The notes beneath the pieces were generated by a model. It had not been told where the DNA came from, made no database searches, and saw nothing but the letters and a program-made list of their open reading frames with translations. This document shows, piece by piece, positions 44,410-53,775 of a DNA stretch of 64,000 bases. Within the stretch, counting starts at the first letter, position 1. Every line of letters begins with the position of its first letter. This DNA is from an uncultured Duncaniella sp. (lineage in GTDB: Bacteria > Bacteroidota > Bacteroidia > Bacteroidales > Muribaculaceae): assembly GCA_910576785.1 (NCBI GenBank), contig CAJTJG010000009.1:1-64000 (forward strand). The letters run 5' to 3'. The position numbers were made by a program, and so were the translations under genes.

Positions 44410-45212
44410 TGGCTATAATAGAGATCAACTCGGCCGACCATGACGGTCTGCGCGTATACCGTTCACTGACTGAAGCGCAGCTTCGCAACAGGCTCGACCC
44501 AGCAAACGGTATATTCATCGTGGAGAGCCCCAAGGTGATACGCACGGCCCTCGATGCCGGCCACACTCCACTCTCATTGCTGTGCGAGCGAAAACACATA
44601 AGCGGTGATGCTGCCGACATCATAGCACGATGTCCCGGACTGACAGTTTATACCGGCGGCCGTGATGTCCTGGCCGACATGACAGGTTATACTCTCACAC
44701 GAGGAGTGCTCTGCGCCATGCGTAGGCCGCAGGAAAAATCTCCGGCCGAAGTATGCGCCGGAGCGAAGCGTGTGGTTGTCATCGATGCAGTCACCGACAC
44801 GACAAACATAGGCGCCATATTCCGTTCGGCCGCCGCGCTCGGCATCGATGCAGTGCTGCTCACACGCCAGTCATGCGATCCACTCAACCGCCGGTCGGTA
44901 AGAGTATCCATGGGCTCGGTATTTCTCGTGCCATGGGCTTGGATAGACGGCGGACAGGAGAAACTCAACTCCCTTGGATTCAAGACTGTGGCGATGGCTC
45001 TCACTGACAGGTCTGTGTCCATAGATGATCCGGCACTGATGTCGGAACCGCGTCTGGCCATAATAATGGGCACCGAAGGAGACGGTCTGCCAAAAGAAAC
45101 CATCGGGAAGGCAGACTATGTGGCCCGCATCCCGATGGCTCATGGTGTCGATTCGCTCAATGTGGCAGCTGCCGCCGCAGTAGCGTTCTGGCAGCTTACA
45201 CGCCACAGCTGA
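44409..45212 (+). CDS. SPOUT-class RNA methyltransferase (TrmH/SpoU)
   Basis: Protein of 267 aa with an N-terminal substrate-binding domain and a C-terminal SPOUT domain. The three knot motifs are visible: 'DTTNIGAIFRSAAALGID', 'IIMGTEGDGLPK' and 'IPMAHGVDSLNVAAAAAV'. It methylates a ribose 2'-OH in rRNA or tRNA. The target cannot be told. It ends the hisS operon and is convergent with the pectate lyase gene, one base away. Confidence 0.92.
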   Translation: MAIIEINSADHDGLRVYRSLTEAQLRNRLDPANGIFIVESPKVIRTALDAGHTPLSLLCERKHISGDAADIIARCPGLTVYTGGRDVLADMTGYTLTRGVLCAMRRPQEKSPAEVCAGAKRVVVIDAVTDTTNIGAIFRSAAALGIDAVLLTRQSCDPLNRRSVRVSMGSVFLVPWAWIDGGQEKLNSLGFKTVAMALTDRSVSIDDPALMSEPRLAIIMGTEGDGLPKETIGKADYVARIPMAHGVDSLNVAAAAAVAFWQLTRHS

Positions 45213-46286
45213 TCAGTTCACACCGTTTTCTTTCTTCCATTCCTCATATATAGGTATCAGATTCAGCGGACGGTCGTTATACCATCCGTAGCCGTTCCTG
45301 CGTTCGTGCCCTATCTGATCAAGACGCTCGCGTGGCACACCGTCACGGTCGCATACAAACGGACGGCAGTTCTCAAGATCGTAATAACGGGCCCATATCG
45401 GTGAGGCTTCCGGATCCGGTTCGAGCCACGAATCGCAGTCGGCATCCCCCTTGTTGCCCCTGCGCACATAGCGCATACCGGTGATCTTGTTTCTATCAAA
45501 CCACTCCATGGCACCCTTTATTGAGGCCTTCACTCTTTCATCGGGATTCTTTATGTCAAGCAGCAGATAGACCAGGCCGACACTCTCCAGCGAGCAGTAT
45601 GACGCCAGTTCAAACTTTCGGGCCGGCGCCGGGAGCAGTGTCTCTCTGTCGTGCTGCTGACACCACACCGTCGGCTTCCCGTCGACTACTATCTGAGTGC
45701 GCAGTATGCACTCTATACCCTTGTCGAATGCCTTTGAGCATTCGCGCGTCAGGCTATCGCTCACAAGCCCCTTGCGGTACAGTGATTCAGTGCCGATATC
45801 CTTCAGCAGGCCGAGCACGTTGAGCATGGCATTGTCATTGTAAGTGATATGCACCTTGTACCCTTTAGGATTAGGCCAGAATTGCGGCCACCCCCCATTT
45901 TCATACTGTCCCGCCAACAGATATTCAAGACCCTTGGCAAATGAATCGCGGTATTTTTCATCTCCGGTTGCCCTGTAGAGCCTGGCGAGATATTTCATCT
46001 GCATGATCGTGGCATTGTTGTCGATGGTCGAGTCGTCGGTCCTGGATTTGTCTGCCATGGCATTCTTCATCTCCTCGTCATTCATCGGACTCCACATATC
46101 TATATTTTTAGGCCATCCGCCCGTATCCCGCTGATATATGACTACCTGATCGCCCACTCTGCGGGCCTCCTCGGTGTTGAAAAATGCCTTGTCGGTTTCC
46201 TTTAGAAGATTCTTGCCTGCGGCCACAGCGTCAGCCTGCATGGTCGCGGCAAGAGCGATGAATAGTGTCATTGCAAATGTTTTCAT
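45213..46286 (-). CDS. Pectate lyase, polysaccharide lyase family 10 type
   Basis: Protein of 357 aa with a signal peptide from the ATG at 46284-46286 (MKTFAMTLFIALAATMQADA). Family markers are 'YQRDTGGWPKNIDMW', 'DNNATIMQMKYLARLY', 'GGWPQFWP' and 'ITYNDNAMLNVL', all of the PL10 (alpha/alpha)3-barrel catalytic region. It cleaves polygalacturonate by beta-elimination in the periplasm or at the surface. No SusCD pair or other pectin gene is adjacent, so this is an isolated polysaccharide enzyme. Confidence 0.9.
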   Translation of the reverse strand: MKTFAMTLFIALAATMQADAVAAGKNLLKETDKAFFNTEEARRVGDQVVIYQRDTGGWPKNIDMWSPMNDEEMKNAMADKSRTDDSTIDNNATIMQMKYLARLYRATGDEKYRDSFAKGLEYLLAGQYENGGWPQFWPNPKGYKVHITYNDNAMLNVLGLLKDIGTESLYRKGLVSDSLTRECSKAFDKGIECILRTQIVVDGKPTVWCQQHDRETLLPAPARKFELASYCSLESVGLVYLLLDIKNPDERVKASIKGAMEWFDRNKITGMRYVRRGNKGDADCDSWLEPDPEASPIWARYYDLENCRPFVCDRDGVPRERLDQIGHERRNGYGWYNDRPLNLIPIYEEWKKENGVN

Positions 46287-46432
46287 GCTGTCTTGATATG
46301 GTTTCAGGGAGTTAGACTGACATATTTGCATAAAGTTTAACAGAATTTGTCAGTTTTTGTCTTTGGCATTTTATTTGCCGGATTGTTATTACAACAAAAG
46401 TACATCAAATCTTAAGACAATACAACAAACAT

Positions 46433-48475
46433 ATGAAAAAAGGACAGATAGGCGTAACCACCGAGAACATTTTCCCGGTAATTAAAAAATTCCTATATTC
46501 CGACAACGAGATATTCCTCCGCGAGCTGGTGTCAAATGCCATCGACGCCACCCAGAAGCTCAAAGCCCTCTCCTCCTTCGGAGAATACAAGGGGGAGCTT
46601 GGCGACATGAATGTCACCGTCACCATCGACAAGGAGGCCGGCACGCTTACCGTAAGCGACCACGGTATCGGCATGACAGCCGACGATATCGAGAAATATA
46701 TCAACCAGATAGCATTCTCCGGCGCTGAAGAGTTCGTAAACAAGTACAAGGACACGGCAGCCAATATAATCGGACACTTCGGCCTCGGATTCTACTCGGC
46801 CTTTATGGTCAGCAAGAAAGTGGAGATCCGTTCCCTTTCCTATCAGGAGGGCGCCGAAGCCGTAAGATGGGAATGCGACGGATCGCCGGCATATGAGATG
46901 GAACCATGCGACAAGTCAACACGAGGCACCGACATCATCCTTTACATAGATGACGACAGCAAAGAGTACCTTGAGCAGGCTCGCATCGACACGTTGCTCA
47001 AGAAATACTGCCGTTTCCTCCCCGTCCCGGTAATAAGCGGCAAAGTGCAGGAGTGGAAGGATGGTAAATATGTGGATACCGACAAGGACAAGGTGATCAA
47101 CTCCACCGAACCGGCATGGACCAAGAAACCATCCGAACTGACCGATGAGGACTACCGCAATTTCTACCGTGAGCTCTACCCAGGCCAGGAGGATCCGCTC
47201 TTCTGGATCCACCTCAATGTGGACTATCCATTCACCCTCACGGGCATCCTCTACTTCCCGAAGATCAAAAACAATCTCGACATCCGCAAGGACCGTATCC
47301 AGCTCTACTGCAATCAGGTGTTCGTCACCGATTCTGTTGAAGGCGTTGTGCCCGAGTTCATGATGCTCCTTCAGGGTGTCATCGACTCGCCCGACATCCC
47401 CCTCAACGTGTCCCGCTCCTACCTCCAAAGCGACACGGCCGTGAAGAAGATATCAGGATACATCACAAAGAAGGTGGCATCCCGGCTCGATGAGCTCTTC
47501 AAAGCCGACCGCAATGACTTTGAAAGCAAATGGGACGACATCAAGATCTTCATAGAATACGGCATGCTCACCGATGAGAAATTCTGCGATGCCGCTCTCA
47601 AATTCACTCTGCTCAAAGATACTGAAGGTAAATATTTCACACTCGAGGAGTACCGTACACTCATCGAGCCGGCCCAGACTGACAAGGATGGCAATGTGAT
47701 ATATATCTACGCAACAGACCCCGAAGGTCAGTACAGCAATATAAAGGCCGCCAACGACAAGGGCTACAACGTCCTGCTGATGGACGGACAGCTCGACGGT
47801 CACTTCATCTCCATGCTCGAATCCAAGTTGGAGAAAACTCAGTTTGTACGCGTAGACTCCGAATCAGCATCCCGACTGATACCCAAATCTGACAGCAACG
47901 AGACCGGCCTCAACCCCGACGAGATATCGATGCTCACCACTCTCTTCCGTTCGAGCATCCCAAAGAGCGAGAAAGCTGAATTTCTCGTGTCATTTGAGTC
48001 GCTCGATCCGGCAGCCGACCCCGTACTCATCACACAGAACGAGTACATGCGACGCATGAAGGACATGGCAGCCACACAGCCCGGCATGAGCTTCTATGCC
48101 GAACTGCCCGACAACTACAACCTTATTGTCAACACTTCCCAGCCTGTTGTGGAGCGGATATTGAAAAATGCCAAAGAGGCTCTTGAGGAAAAAGTAGCCC
48201 CTCTGCGCGACAAGATCAACGCTGACAACGACGGACTCTCGAAACTCCGCGCATCCTTCCAGGATAACAAGCCCACCGATGATCAGAAGGATGAAGAGAA
48301 GACAATCATGGCTGCTGTAGAATCGTCCAGAACCGAGATGGACAAGATCGTATCCGACTACGCTCTCGAACATCCCGTCATCAAGCAGGCCATCGACCTC
48401 GCACTCCTTTCAGCCGGACTGCTACGCGGCAAGGAGCTTTCTGAATTCATCCACCGCTCGGTGAAACTTCTCTGA
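46433..48475 (+). CDS. htpG: Chaperone protein HtpG (Hsp90)
   Basis: Protein of 680 aa. The N-terminal GHKL ATPase has 'LRELVSNAIDATQKL', 'DHGIGM' and 'GHFGLGFYSAFMV'. The middle domain carries 'LYFPKIKNNLDIRKDRIQLY' and 'DSPDIPLNVSRSYLQ', and the C-terminal dimerisation domain closes the protein. It is a cytoplasmic ATP-dependent chaperone. Typical length for Bacteroidetes HtpG. It is monocistronic with a long-stem terminator. Confidence 0.97.
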   Translation: MKKGQIGVTTENIFPVIKKFLYSDNEIFLRELVSNAIDATQKLKALSSFGEYKGELGDMNVTVTIDKEAGTLTVSDHGIGMTADDIEKYINQIAFSGAEEFVNKYKDTAANIIGHFGLGFYSAFMVSKKVEIRSLSYQEGAEAVRWECDGSPAYEMEPCDKSTRGTDIILYIDDDSKEYLEQARIDTLLKKYCRFLPVPVISGKVQEWKDGKYVDTDKDKVINSTEPAWTKKPSELTDEDYRNFYRELYPGQEDPLFWIHLNVDYPFTLTGILYFPKIKNNLDIRKDRIQLYCNQVFVTDSVEGVVPEFMMLLQGVIDSPDIPLNVSRSYLQSDTAVKKISGYITKKVASRLDELFKADRNDFESKWDDIKIFIEYGMLTDEKFCDAALKFTLLKDTEGKYFTLEEYRTLIEPAQTDKDGNVIYIYATDPEGQYSNIKAANDKGYNVLLMDGQLDGHFISMLESKLEKTQFVRVDSESASRLIPKSDSNETGLNPDEISMLTTLFRSSIPKSEKAEFLVSFESLDPAADPVLITQNEYMRRMKDMAATQPGMSFYAELPDNYNLIVNTSQPVVERILKNAKEALEEKVAPLRDKINADNDGLSKLRASFQDNKPTDDQKDEEKTIMAAVESSRTEMDKIVSDYALEHPVIKQAIDLALLSAGLLRGKELSEFIHRSVKLL

Positions 48476-48508
48476 TCCGAGACACAATCGGCAGATAGAT
48501 TATAGAAA

Positions 48509-48581
48509 GGCAAAAAGGACTAAAAACGCAGTTCACCATATCATATTGATATCTAACCGTTTTGTCCTTTTTGCTTTTTTA
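48509..48581 (+). terminator. htpG terminator
   Basis: An 11-base stem (48510-48520 with 48564-48574) is extended inward by aaaacg/cgtttt (48523-48528 with 48558-48563) and followed by six T. Confidence 0.75.
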
Positions 48582-48627
48582 TGTATCAAAAAAACGGCAT
48601 GGATCAACTCAAATTTATGGCAAAATA

Positions 48628-48659
48628 TTTGGTCATCTAAAATATTATACCTACCTTTG
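48628..48659 (+). promoter_or_regulatory. tRNA-Cys promoter
   Basis: TTTG (48628-48631) and TACCTTTG (48652-48659) are 20 bases apart, 38 bases before the tRNA. Confidence 0.7.
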
Positions 48660-48697
48660 CACTGTCGAAATGATAGCGATATCACCGACAAAACAAT

Positions 48698-48768
48698 GGT
48701 TCCTTGGCCGAGTGGTTAGGCGCCGGTCTGCAAAACCGTTTACAGCAGTTCGATTCTGCTAGGAACCT
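48698..48768 (+). tRNA. tRNA-Cys (anticodon GCA)
   Basis: A 71-base cloverleaf. The acceptor stem GGTTCCT pairs with AGGAACC (48698-48704 with 48761-48767). The D-arm is GCC/GGC. The anticodon loop CTGCAAA gives GCA. The T-arm AGCAG-TTCGATT-CTGCT is intact. The CCA end is not encoded, as usual in Bacteroidetes. One C-U mismatch tops the anticodon stem. It has its own promoter and terminator. Confidence 0.95.
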
Positions 48769-48778
48769 CAACCGACAG

Positions 48779-48812
48779 AAGCTCTTCTGATAAATTCAGG
48801 AGAGCTTTTTTC
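48779..48812 (+). terminator. tRNA-Cys terminator
   Basis: A seven-base stem aagctct/agagctt (48779-48785 with 48801-48807), with an inner ctg/cag pairing, runs into seven T. Confidence 0.8.
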
Positions 48813-48869
48813 ATATACACTCTTCTCTTATTATGGCGGGAGCGCTGACCATAGACGCGTCACACCACC

Positions 48870-49325
48870 TCACCAACCGTTCTTCTGATGCAGTTCATCA
48901 TACCGTCTGCCTTTGTGACGCTTGTGTCTCGGTGGTTTGGATGAATTGGAAGGAATATTGACAGATGCCATGCCATCAATTCCAGACTGCGTCACAACAT
49001 CGGATTCCTCTTCGCAGGCACTGCATACGTCCGTCTCATCCACGGCTTTACGGCGACGCTCCACCGCACGCTCTCGGGCTTCACGCGAACGGCGCATGGC
49101 CATGTCTATGTCATCCTTGATCATATGGAATATGATGTCATAGATATCATGACGGTCACCCCACGGCAACACCACCTTGCCCTTCTCGATATAGATATCG
49201 ATGGTCTCGATGAACTCATCGAAATCATCCTCACGTCCGGCTATGGTCACACCTATGAGTGCCTTCTCCTTGATCTTTTCGTAAGCTCGCTTTGACAGCG
49301 GCTTGTTCCACTTTGCAGTCTTCAT
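48870..49325 (-). CDS. Hypothetical protein, charged, downstream of a type III RM locus
   Basis: Protein of 151 aa. It is not recognised. The N-terminal half ('RAYEKIKEKALIGVTIAGREDDFDEFIETIDIYIEKG') looks like an alpha/beta domain. An Arg/Glu-rich helix follows (about 78-95), then a Cys pair (CSAC at about 101-104) and a basic tail ending 'HQKNGW'. No signal peptide or membrane helix. It lies 93 bases after the restriction gene on the same strand, so it could belong to that locus. The basic tail and Cys pair would suit nucleic acid binding, but this is only a guess. Confidence 0.55.
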   Translation of the reverse strand: MKTAKWNKPLSKRAYEKIKEKALIGVTIAGREDDFDEFIETIDIYIEKGKVVLPWGDRHDIYDIIFHMIKDDIDMAMRRSREARERAVERRRKAVDETDVCSACEEESDVVTQSGIDGMASVNIPSNSSKPPRHKRHKGRRYDELHQKNGW

Positions 49326-49418
49326 ATCCTTCTGATTTTGATTGTTTTCTGCAAAGGTACAGCCGCCATCACGGCAAAAAGGTGCGATAATATCACATGG
49401 TCACGCTATAAAAACGCA

Positions 49419-51815
49419 TCAATCGGGTATGATGAACTCTACCCATCCGGAGGTATCGCCGGTGCCCTTGTTCACATCTATCTTTCCCGGAGGATAGATC
49501 CAGTTGCCGAATCTGTCAGGCACGATCACTCCGCCACGCATACGGCGCCCCGCGTTTTCGGCAGACGATATATAGTCCACCAAGGCATTGTGCTTATATG
49601 GAGCCTGCGCATCGCTGTTCTCCGTCTTTGTGTCAAACAGGTATATATCGCCATTCTTCATCCGTATGATATAATCGACATAGAACAATGCCTTTTTACC
49701 ATACGAATTGATATACCCTATGGAGAAATGGGCCATCCCCTGGTCTCCGTTCTTATACCACCAGTCAATGGCATCCCCGCTCTCTTCAAGAAACTCCTCG
49801 AATGCCGGCTCCACATCATAGGCATCGCCGGTTCTGACACATCTCATATATGGAAGCAACGCATGTCTCTTCACTCCGGGCACCTCTGCGTAGCTTTCCC
49901 CCGGATAGGCCCTTTCGGCCGGGATGGACCAGTCATACTTCTTATAACCGCGCTCCTTTGCCAGTATACGGCGCTGTTGCAGGCGCAGGGTATACTCCTC
50001 CACGGCACTGCTTATAAGCCGCTCGAACTTCGGACGGTTGTGTGTGCGCCGGTCGTTGGACATGACGATCTTCATCGTGTCGATCTCATCTGTGCCGAAA
50101 AGCTCATACATGACTTCCTTGAGTACTCCCGCAAGAGTCTTGACACTGCACTGCTCGTAAGCGTTGCCGAGGAGCCGCTTGCAGAATACGAGATACATCG
50201 CAGTAAGATCGTCCACAGTGTTGATATACGAAGCCTTGCTATCCACAAGCCTCTGCCCCACCTCACCGGTCATCTCAAGATCCTTGACCACATCGACGCT
50301 TATATAGGGCACATGCCAGCGTATGCTCTTTTTCGAGGCTGCTGTCTGTCGGTTCTGTGCCGCTACATCACAACCGTCATATCCCGCCTCATCCTCCGGC
50401 ATATCTCCGTCATCAAACAGCATCTCAGGCGTGAAGAGAGAATTCTCAATCCCGGCTCGAAGTTCCCATTTCTTGATAAAAGTATCCGTGAGAAGCTCCC
50501 GGAAGTCAGATCCGATACGATTTCGGTCGGCAGACTGGCGTTCACTGTACTCCGACTCAAGCACCACATTATCCAGTCCTTCACGACGCATCGAGACCGC
50601 ATTGGTCGACATATAGTTCATGTCATCCTTCACGATCTCTATAATATCTTTCGAGAGGTTGGTATAGACATACCCCTGATTAAGTCTCTGATCGGCATAA
50701 TACTTCTGCTCCGGCATGCGGAGTATTCGGCCCACGGTCTGTGCCGAGAACTGAAAGCTCTCAAGCTTTCTGAATATCAGAAGTACGGCTGCACGCGGGC
50801 AATCCCACCCCAGAGCTATAGCCTGCTTGAAAAGAAGAACCTCCGTCCCATCGTCAGGACGGTCTATCCATTCGAGATTGTCAGTCTTGTAACCCGACAG
50901 CCATATGGCCAGCTTACCGTTGAGCACGTTTACACCGTAAGCGTCAAGGACATCCACCACCTCATCGCGCACACTGGTGTCGTCGGCAGTCATTTTCTCG
51001 GAGCTGTCGTTAGGCAACTGTATCAGCAGCAGAGGATTTATATTCACCCCAAGCTGTCTGTAAGCTTCGGCGAGCTCCCGGCGCTTCTACAGCGCGAGCC
51101 ATATCAGATGCTGATTGAGCGATCCGTGGGTTTTCCTGAAATCGAGAGACGGATTGAGCACTATGCTCTCCTTGATCATCTCCTCTTCTATAACCTTGTC
51201 ACGGAACACCTCCACCATCTGGCAATCCCGCGGATTTGGCGTGGCAGATATCCTTATCTCCACCTTGGGACGGATAGTGGCGAGCACCTTCTCCGACTTC
51301 CTGGCATTGCGGCCGCCGAACATGTGCTCCTCATCGATGATCACCACCAGAGGGATCCCATGGTCGTCCTGCGTGCGCCGGGTCATATCGTAGAGCGAGG
51401 CGGATTTCTCTGTGTCCCGCACCATTACATTCTTTTCCTTGTTGATGCTCTCCCAATTCACGAACAATATCTCACCCGGCTTAATATAACTCCCTGCCGA
51501 ATGATCCATCTCATCGTAGACCAACGGATGGAGAGCGCAATTCTCGGTGAAGTGATTTTTCATCTTGAAGTAGCTCTGCTCATGCAGCTTGTTGGGAGCG
51601 ATCCATATGAAAGCGACCTCCGCACATGGAGCATCGGGACGTTCCGTCAGTTCATGACTGAGACGTGTGAGCATCTCGGATGCCATCACTGTCTTACCCG
51701 ATCCTGTGGGCGATTTGAATATGAGTGTCTTCCGATTGCCCCGCAGACCGAGGAGTTCAATCGTCTTGTCCACAAGTTCATCTACCGCCTTGCGCTGATA
51801 ACGTAAATCTTTCAT
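49419..51815 (-). pseudogene. res: Type III restriction endonuclease Res subunit, split by an in-frame amber codon
   Basis: The frame from 51815 to 49419 is continuous (799 triplets) except for a TAG at 51087-51089 (codon 243). The first part (51087-51815) holds the DEAD-like Walker A 'SPTGSGKTVMASEML' and the 'IIDEEHMF' motif. The second (49419-51086) holds helicase motifs ('FKQAIALGWDCPRAAVLLIF', 'QTVGRILRMPEQ') and a C-terminal PD-(D/E)XK-like nuclease ('YVDYII' and 'LFDTKT'). The protein context across the stop (LIWLAL-stop-KRRELAEAY) flows normally, as if a CAG (Gln) had mutated. Full-length Res is probably not made unless the amber is suppressed. It lies 7 bases after mod. Confidence 0.85.
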
Positions 51816-51822
51816 GTCAATA

Positions 51823-53679
51823 TTATATCCGCTCGTCCTGAATCTCGTCCTGTTCCTCTATCTCTTCCACAAGTTCGTCTATTATCTCCTCCGGCAGGAG
51901 TTTGAGTCTACGCCTGGGCAGATGACTGCGGTAAGCGTCATAGATAGCCTGCGGCAACGCACAGAGTTCCACCTTGCCGGCCACGTCGGCAAACTCATCC
52001 TCGTAGGCATATACTCCATGCGAGAACACATATACCTTGATGCGTGGGCCATCAGCCATGTTTGCGATAATCCCGGCTATTCCCGGCACGGCTCGTTCGT
52101 CATAAATCACAAGCATCCTTGACGCCGCTGTCTCAAAGTAGCGTGCTATCCTCGGGTTGAGCCTCCTGCCGCCAAAGGGTGCCTCTGTATAATTATTGTT
52201 GCGTATGCACAGCAGACCGGTGGCGGCACGCATGAGTATACGCATGTCTCCGGCTGTACGGTCGCGTGAGAAGAATTCCGTACGGTAATACCTCAGATTA
52301 TTACTTCCGAGTCCGGCCACAATCTTTCCGGCTGGTGTGGTATACCCTTCTATGACCTTTTTGTTGCGTGCATATGTGACATCCTCGCATATGCCGTTCT
52401 CGTTGTTGGTACAAAGCACACATGTGCGTCTGCCTTTGTCTCGCCTGTTGAGCTCCATCACCGCATGCATCGTGGTGCCGGAGCCGGCAAAGAAGTCGAG
52501 GACATATGAATCGGGCGATGTAGCCAGTTCGAGCACCCGCATGATCGTAGCCACCGATTTGGGATAGCTGAATATGGACTGTGTCAGAATTTCCTTCAGT
52601 ACCTCGCTGCCGCGTTCGTTCACGAATTCTTTCTCGTCCCACACGCTCCGCTGCATCTTGCTGGTCTTGCGATACTTCTGCACGATCATATAGCCGCCGT
52701 TACGGTTGGCCTTGCCGAATATCTGGACGTTGAGATTCGGTCGGGCCTTCTCCTCCTTGCCCCAGCGCCATACGGTCTGGATCCCTCCCGACTTGGCAGG
52801 ATATACCTCCACGAAACCCTCTTTCGGCTCCAGAGATATCTCCAGCAGGCCATTGCTGTCAGGATTGGCGGGATTGACATAGAACGGATAGCATAGGTTA
52901 GGACGATTCCCTATGTTGAATTTCACATTACGGTTACGCAGCTCCATGAGATTGAAGCCCCCCTCCTCATCCTCATAACGGAACTTCTTCTCCGGATCGT
53001 CTATCAGGTTAAGTTCGCCATCCGACCTTGAATATACGAGGATATAGTCATGCTGAAGGGCTATGCCGCCATAGTCACGGCCGCCACGGTTGTTGATCAC
53101 GATGGAATTGCTTCTGAAATTCTGCTCGTCGAACACCTCATCGCACAGCAGTTTCAGATTGGCCTGCTCATTGTCATCGATGGATATGAATATGAATCCG
53201 TCTTTACTGAGCAACGATTTGGCTATGCTCAGCCTTCGGTGCATGAATGATATCCACTTGGAGTGTCTGTATGAATCCTCGCGCTCCACGTAGGGTGTCT
53301 TTCTATACTCGTCGGAAAAGTCATCGTAATACGAGAAGTCATTGTTGCCAGTATTGTACGGAGGATCAATATATATGAGATCAAACCTACCGCTGTGCGT
53401 GTAGGTGAGTTCTACCAACGCGGCAAGATTATCGCCTTCGATTATGATATGTGTGGGAGCATTCGGATCGGACGATATTATGGGATGGATCTTTTCGTCA
53501 TTGCGCTCTATCGGAAGGGGGAGTACATCGCGCATGTTCTCCACCACATCCTCCGTCATACGCTCCCAGACAAGTCCGTATTTCTTATCCTGACGCAACA
53601 ATTCGAGCAGCATGGTTCTTTCATCGCTGTCGAGTCCTGCTATCGTTTGAATTTTTCTTGCGAGTTCGGTCTTGTTCAT
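51823..53679 (-). CDS. mod: Type III restriction-modification methyltransferase (Mod subunit)
   Basis: Protein of 618 aa. The DNA adenine-N6 methyltransferase is in beta-class order: catalytic DPPY at 105-108 ('YIDPPYNTGNNDF'), a target-recognition region (about 200-370), then the SAM motif 'FFAGSGTTMHAVMEL' (about 396-410). It methylates an asymmetric site and also gives the restriction complex its specificity. A -7 element TACTTTTG is at 53719-53726. Together with the 3' neighbour it forms the classical mod-res pair, but res is broken, so this gene may act as a solitary methylase. Confidence 0.92.
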   Translation of the reverse strand: MNKTELARKIQTIAGLDSDERTMLLELLRQDKKYGLVWERMTEDVVENMRDVLPLPIERNDEKIHPIISSDPNAPTHIIIEGDNLAALVELTYTHSGRFDLIYIDPPYNTGNNDFSYYDDFSDEYRKTPYVEREDSYRHSKWISFMHRRLSIAKSLLSKDGFIFISIDDNEQANLKLLCDEVFDEQNFRSNSIVINNRGGRDYGGIALQHDYILVYSRSDGELNLIDDPEKKFRYEDEEGGFNLMELRNRNVKFNIGNRPNLCYPFYVNPANPDSNGLLEISLEPKEGFVEVYPAKSGGIQTVWRWGKEEKARPNLNVQIFGKANRNGGYMIVQKYRKTSKMQRSVWDEKEFVNERGSEVLKEILTQSIFSYPKSVATIMRVLELATSPDSYVLDFFAGSGTTMHAVMELNRRDKGRRTCVLCTNNENGICEDVTYARNKKVIEGYTTPAGKIVAGLGSNNLRYYRTEFFSRDRTAGDMRILMRAATGLLCIRNNNYTEAPFGGRRLNPRIARYFETAASRMLVIYDERAVPGIAGIIANMADGPRIKVYVFSHGVYAYEDEFADVAGKVELCALPQAIYDAYRSHLPRRRLKLLPEEIIDELVEEIEEQDEIQDERI

Positions 53680-53775
53680 CGTGGGGTATACAGAATCGTC
53701 ATTTTTTCACATTAGATACAAAAGTACGAAATTTTCACGAGTATTTCACGCCGGTGTGTCAAAAAGCCCTGTCAT

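Noticed and set aside
49419..51047. A separate second restriction gene starting at an internal codon
   Set aside because: The frame is continuous with the 51087-51815 part, and helicase motifs are split between the two, so a single gene interrupted by a stop is the better reading.
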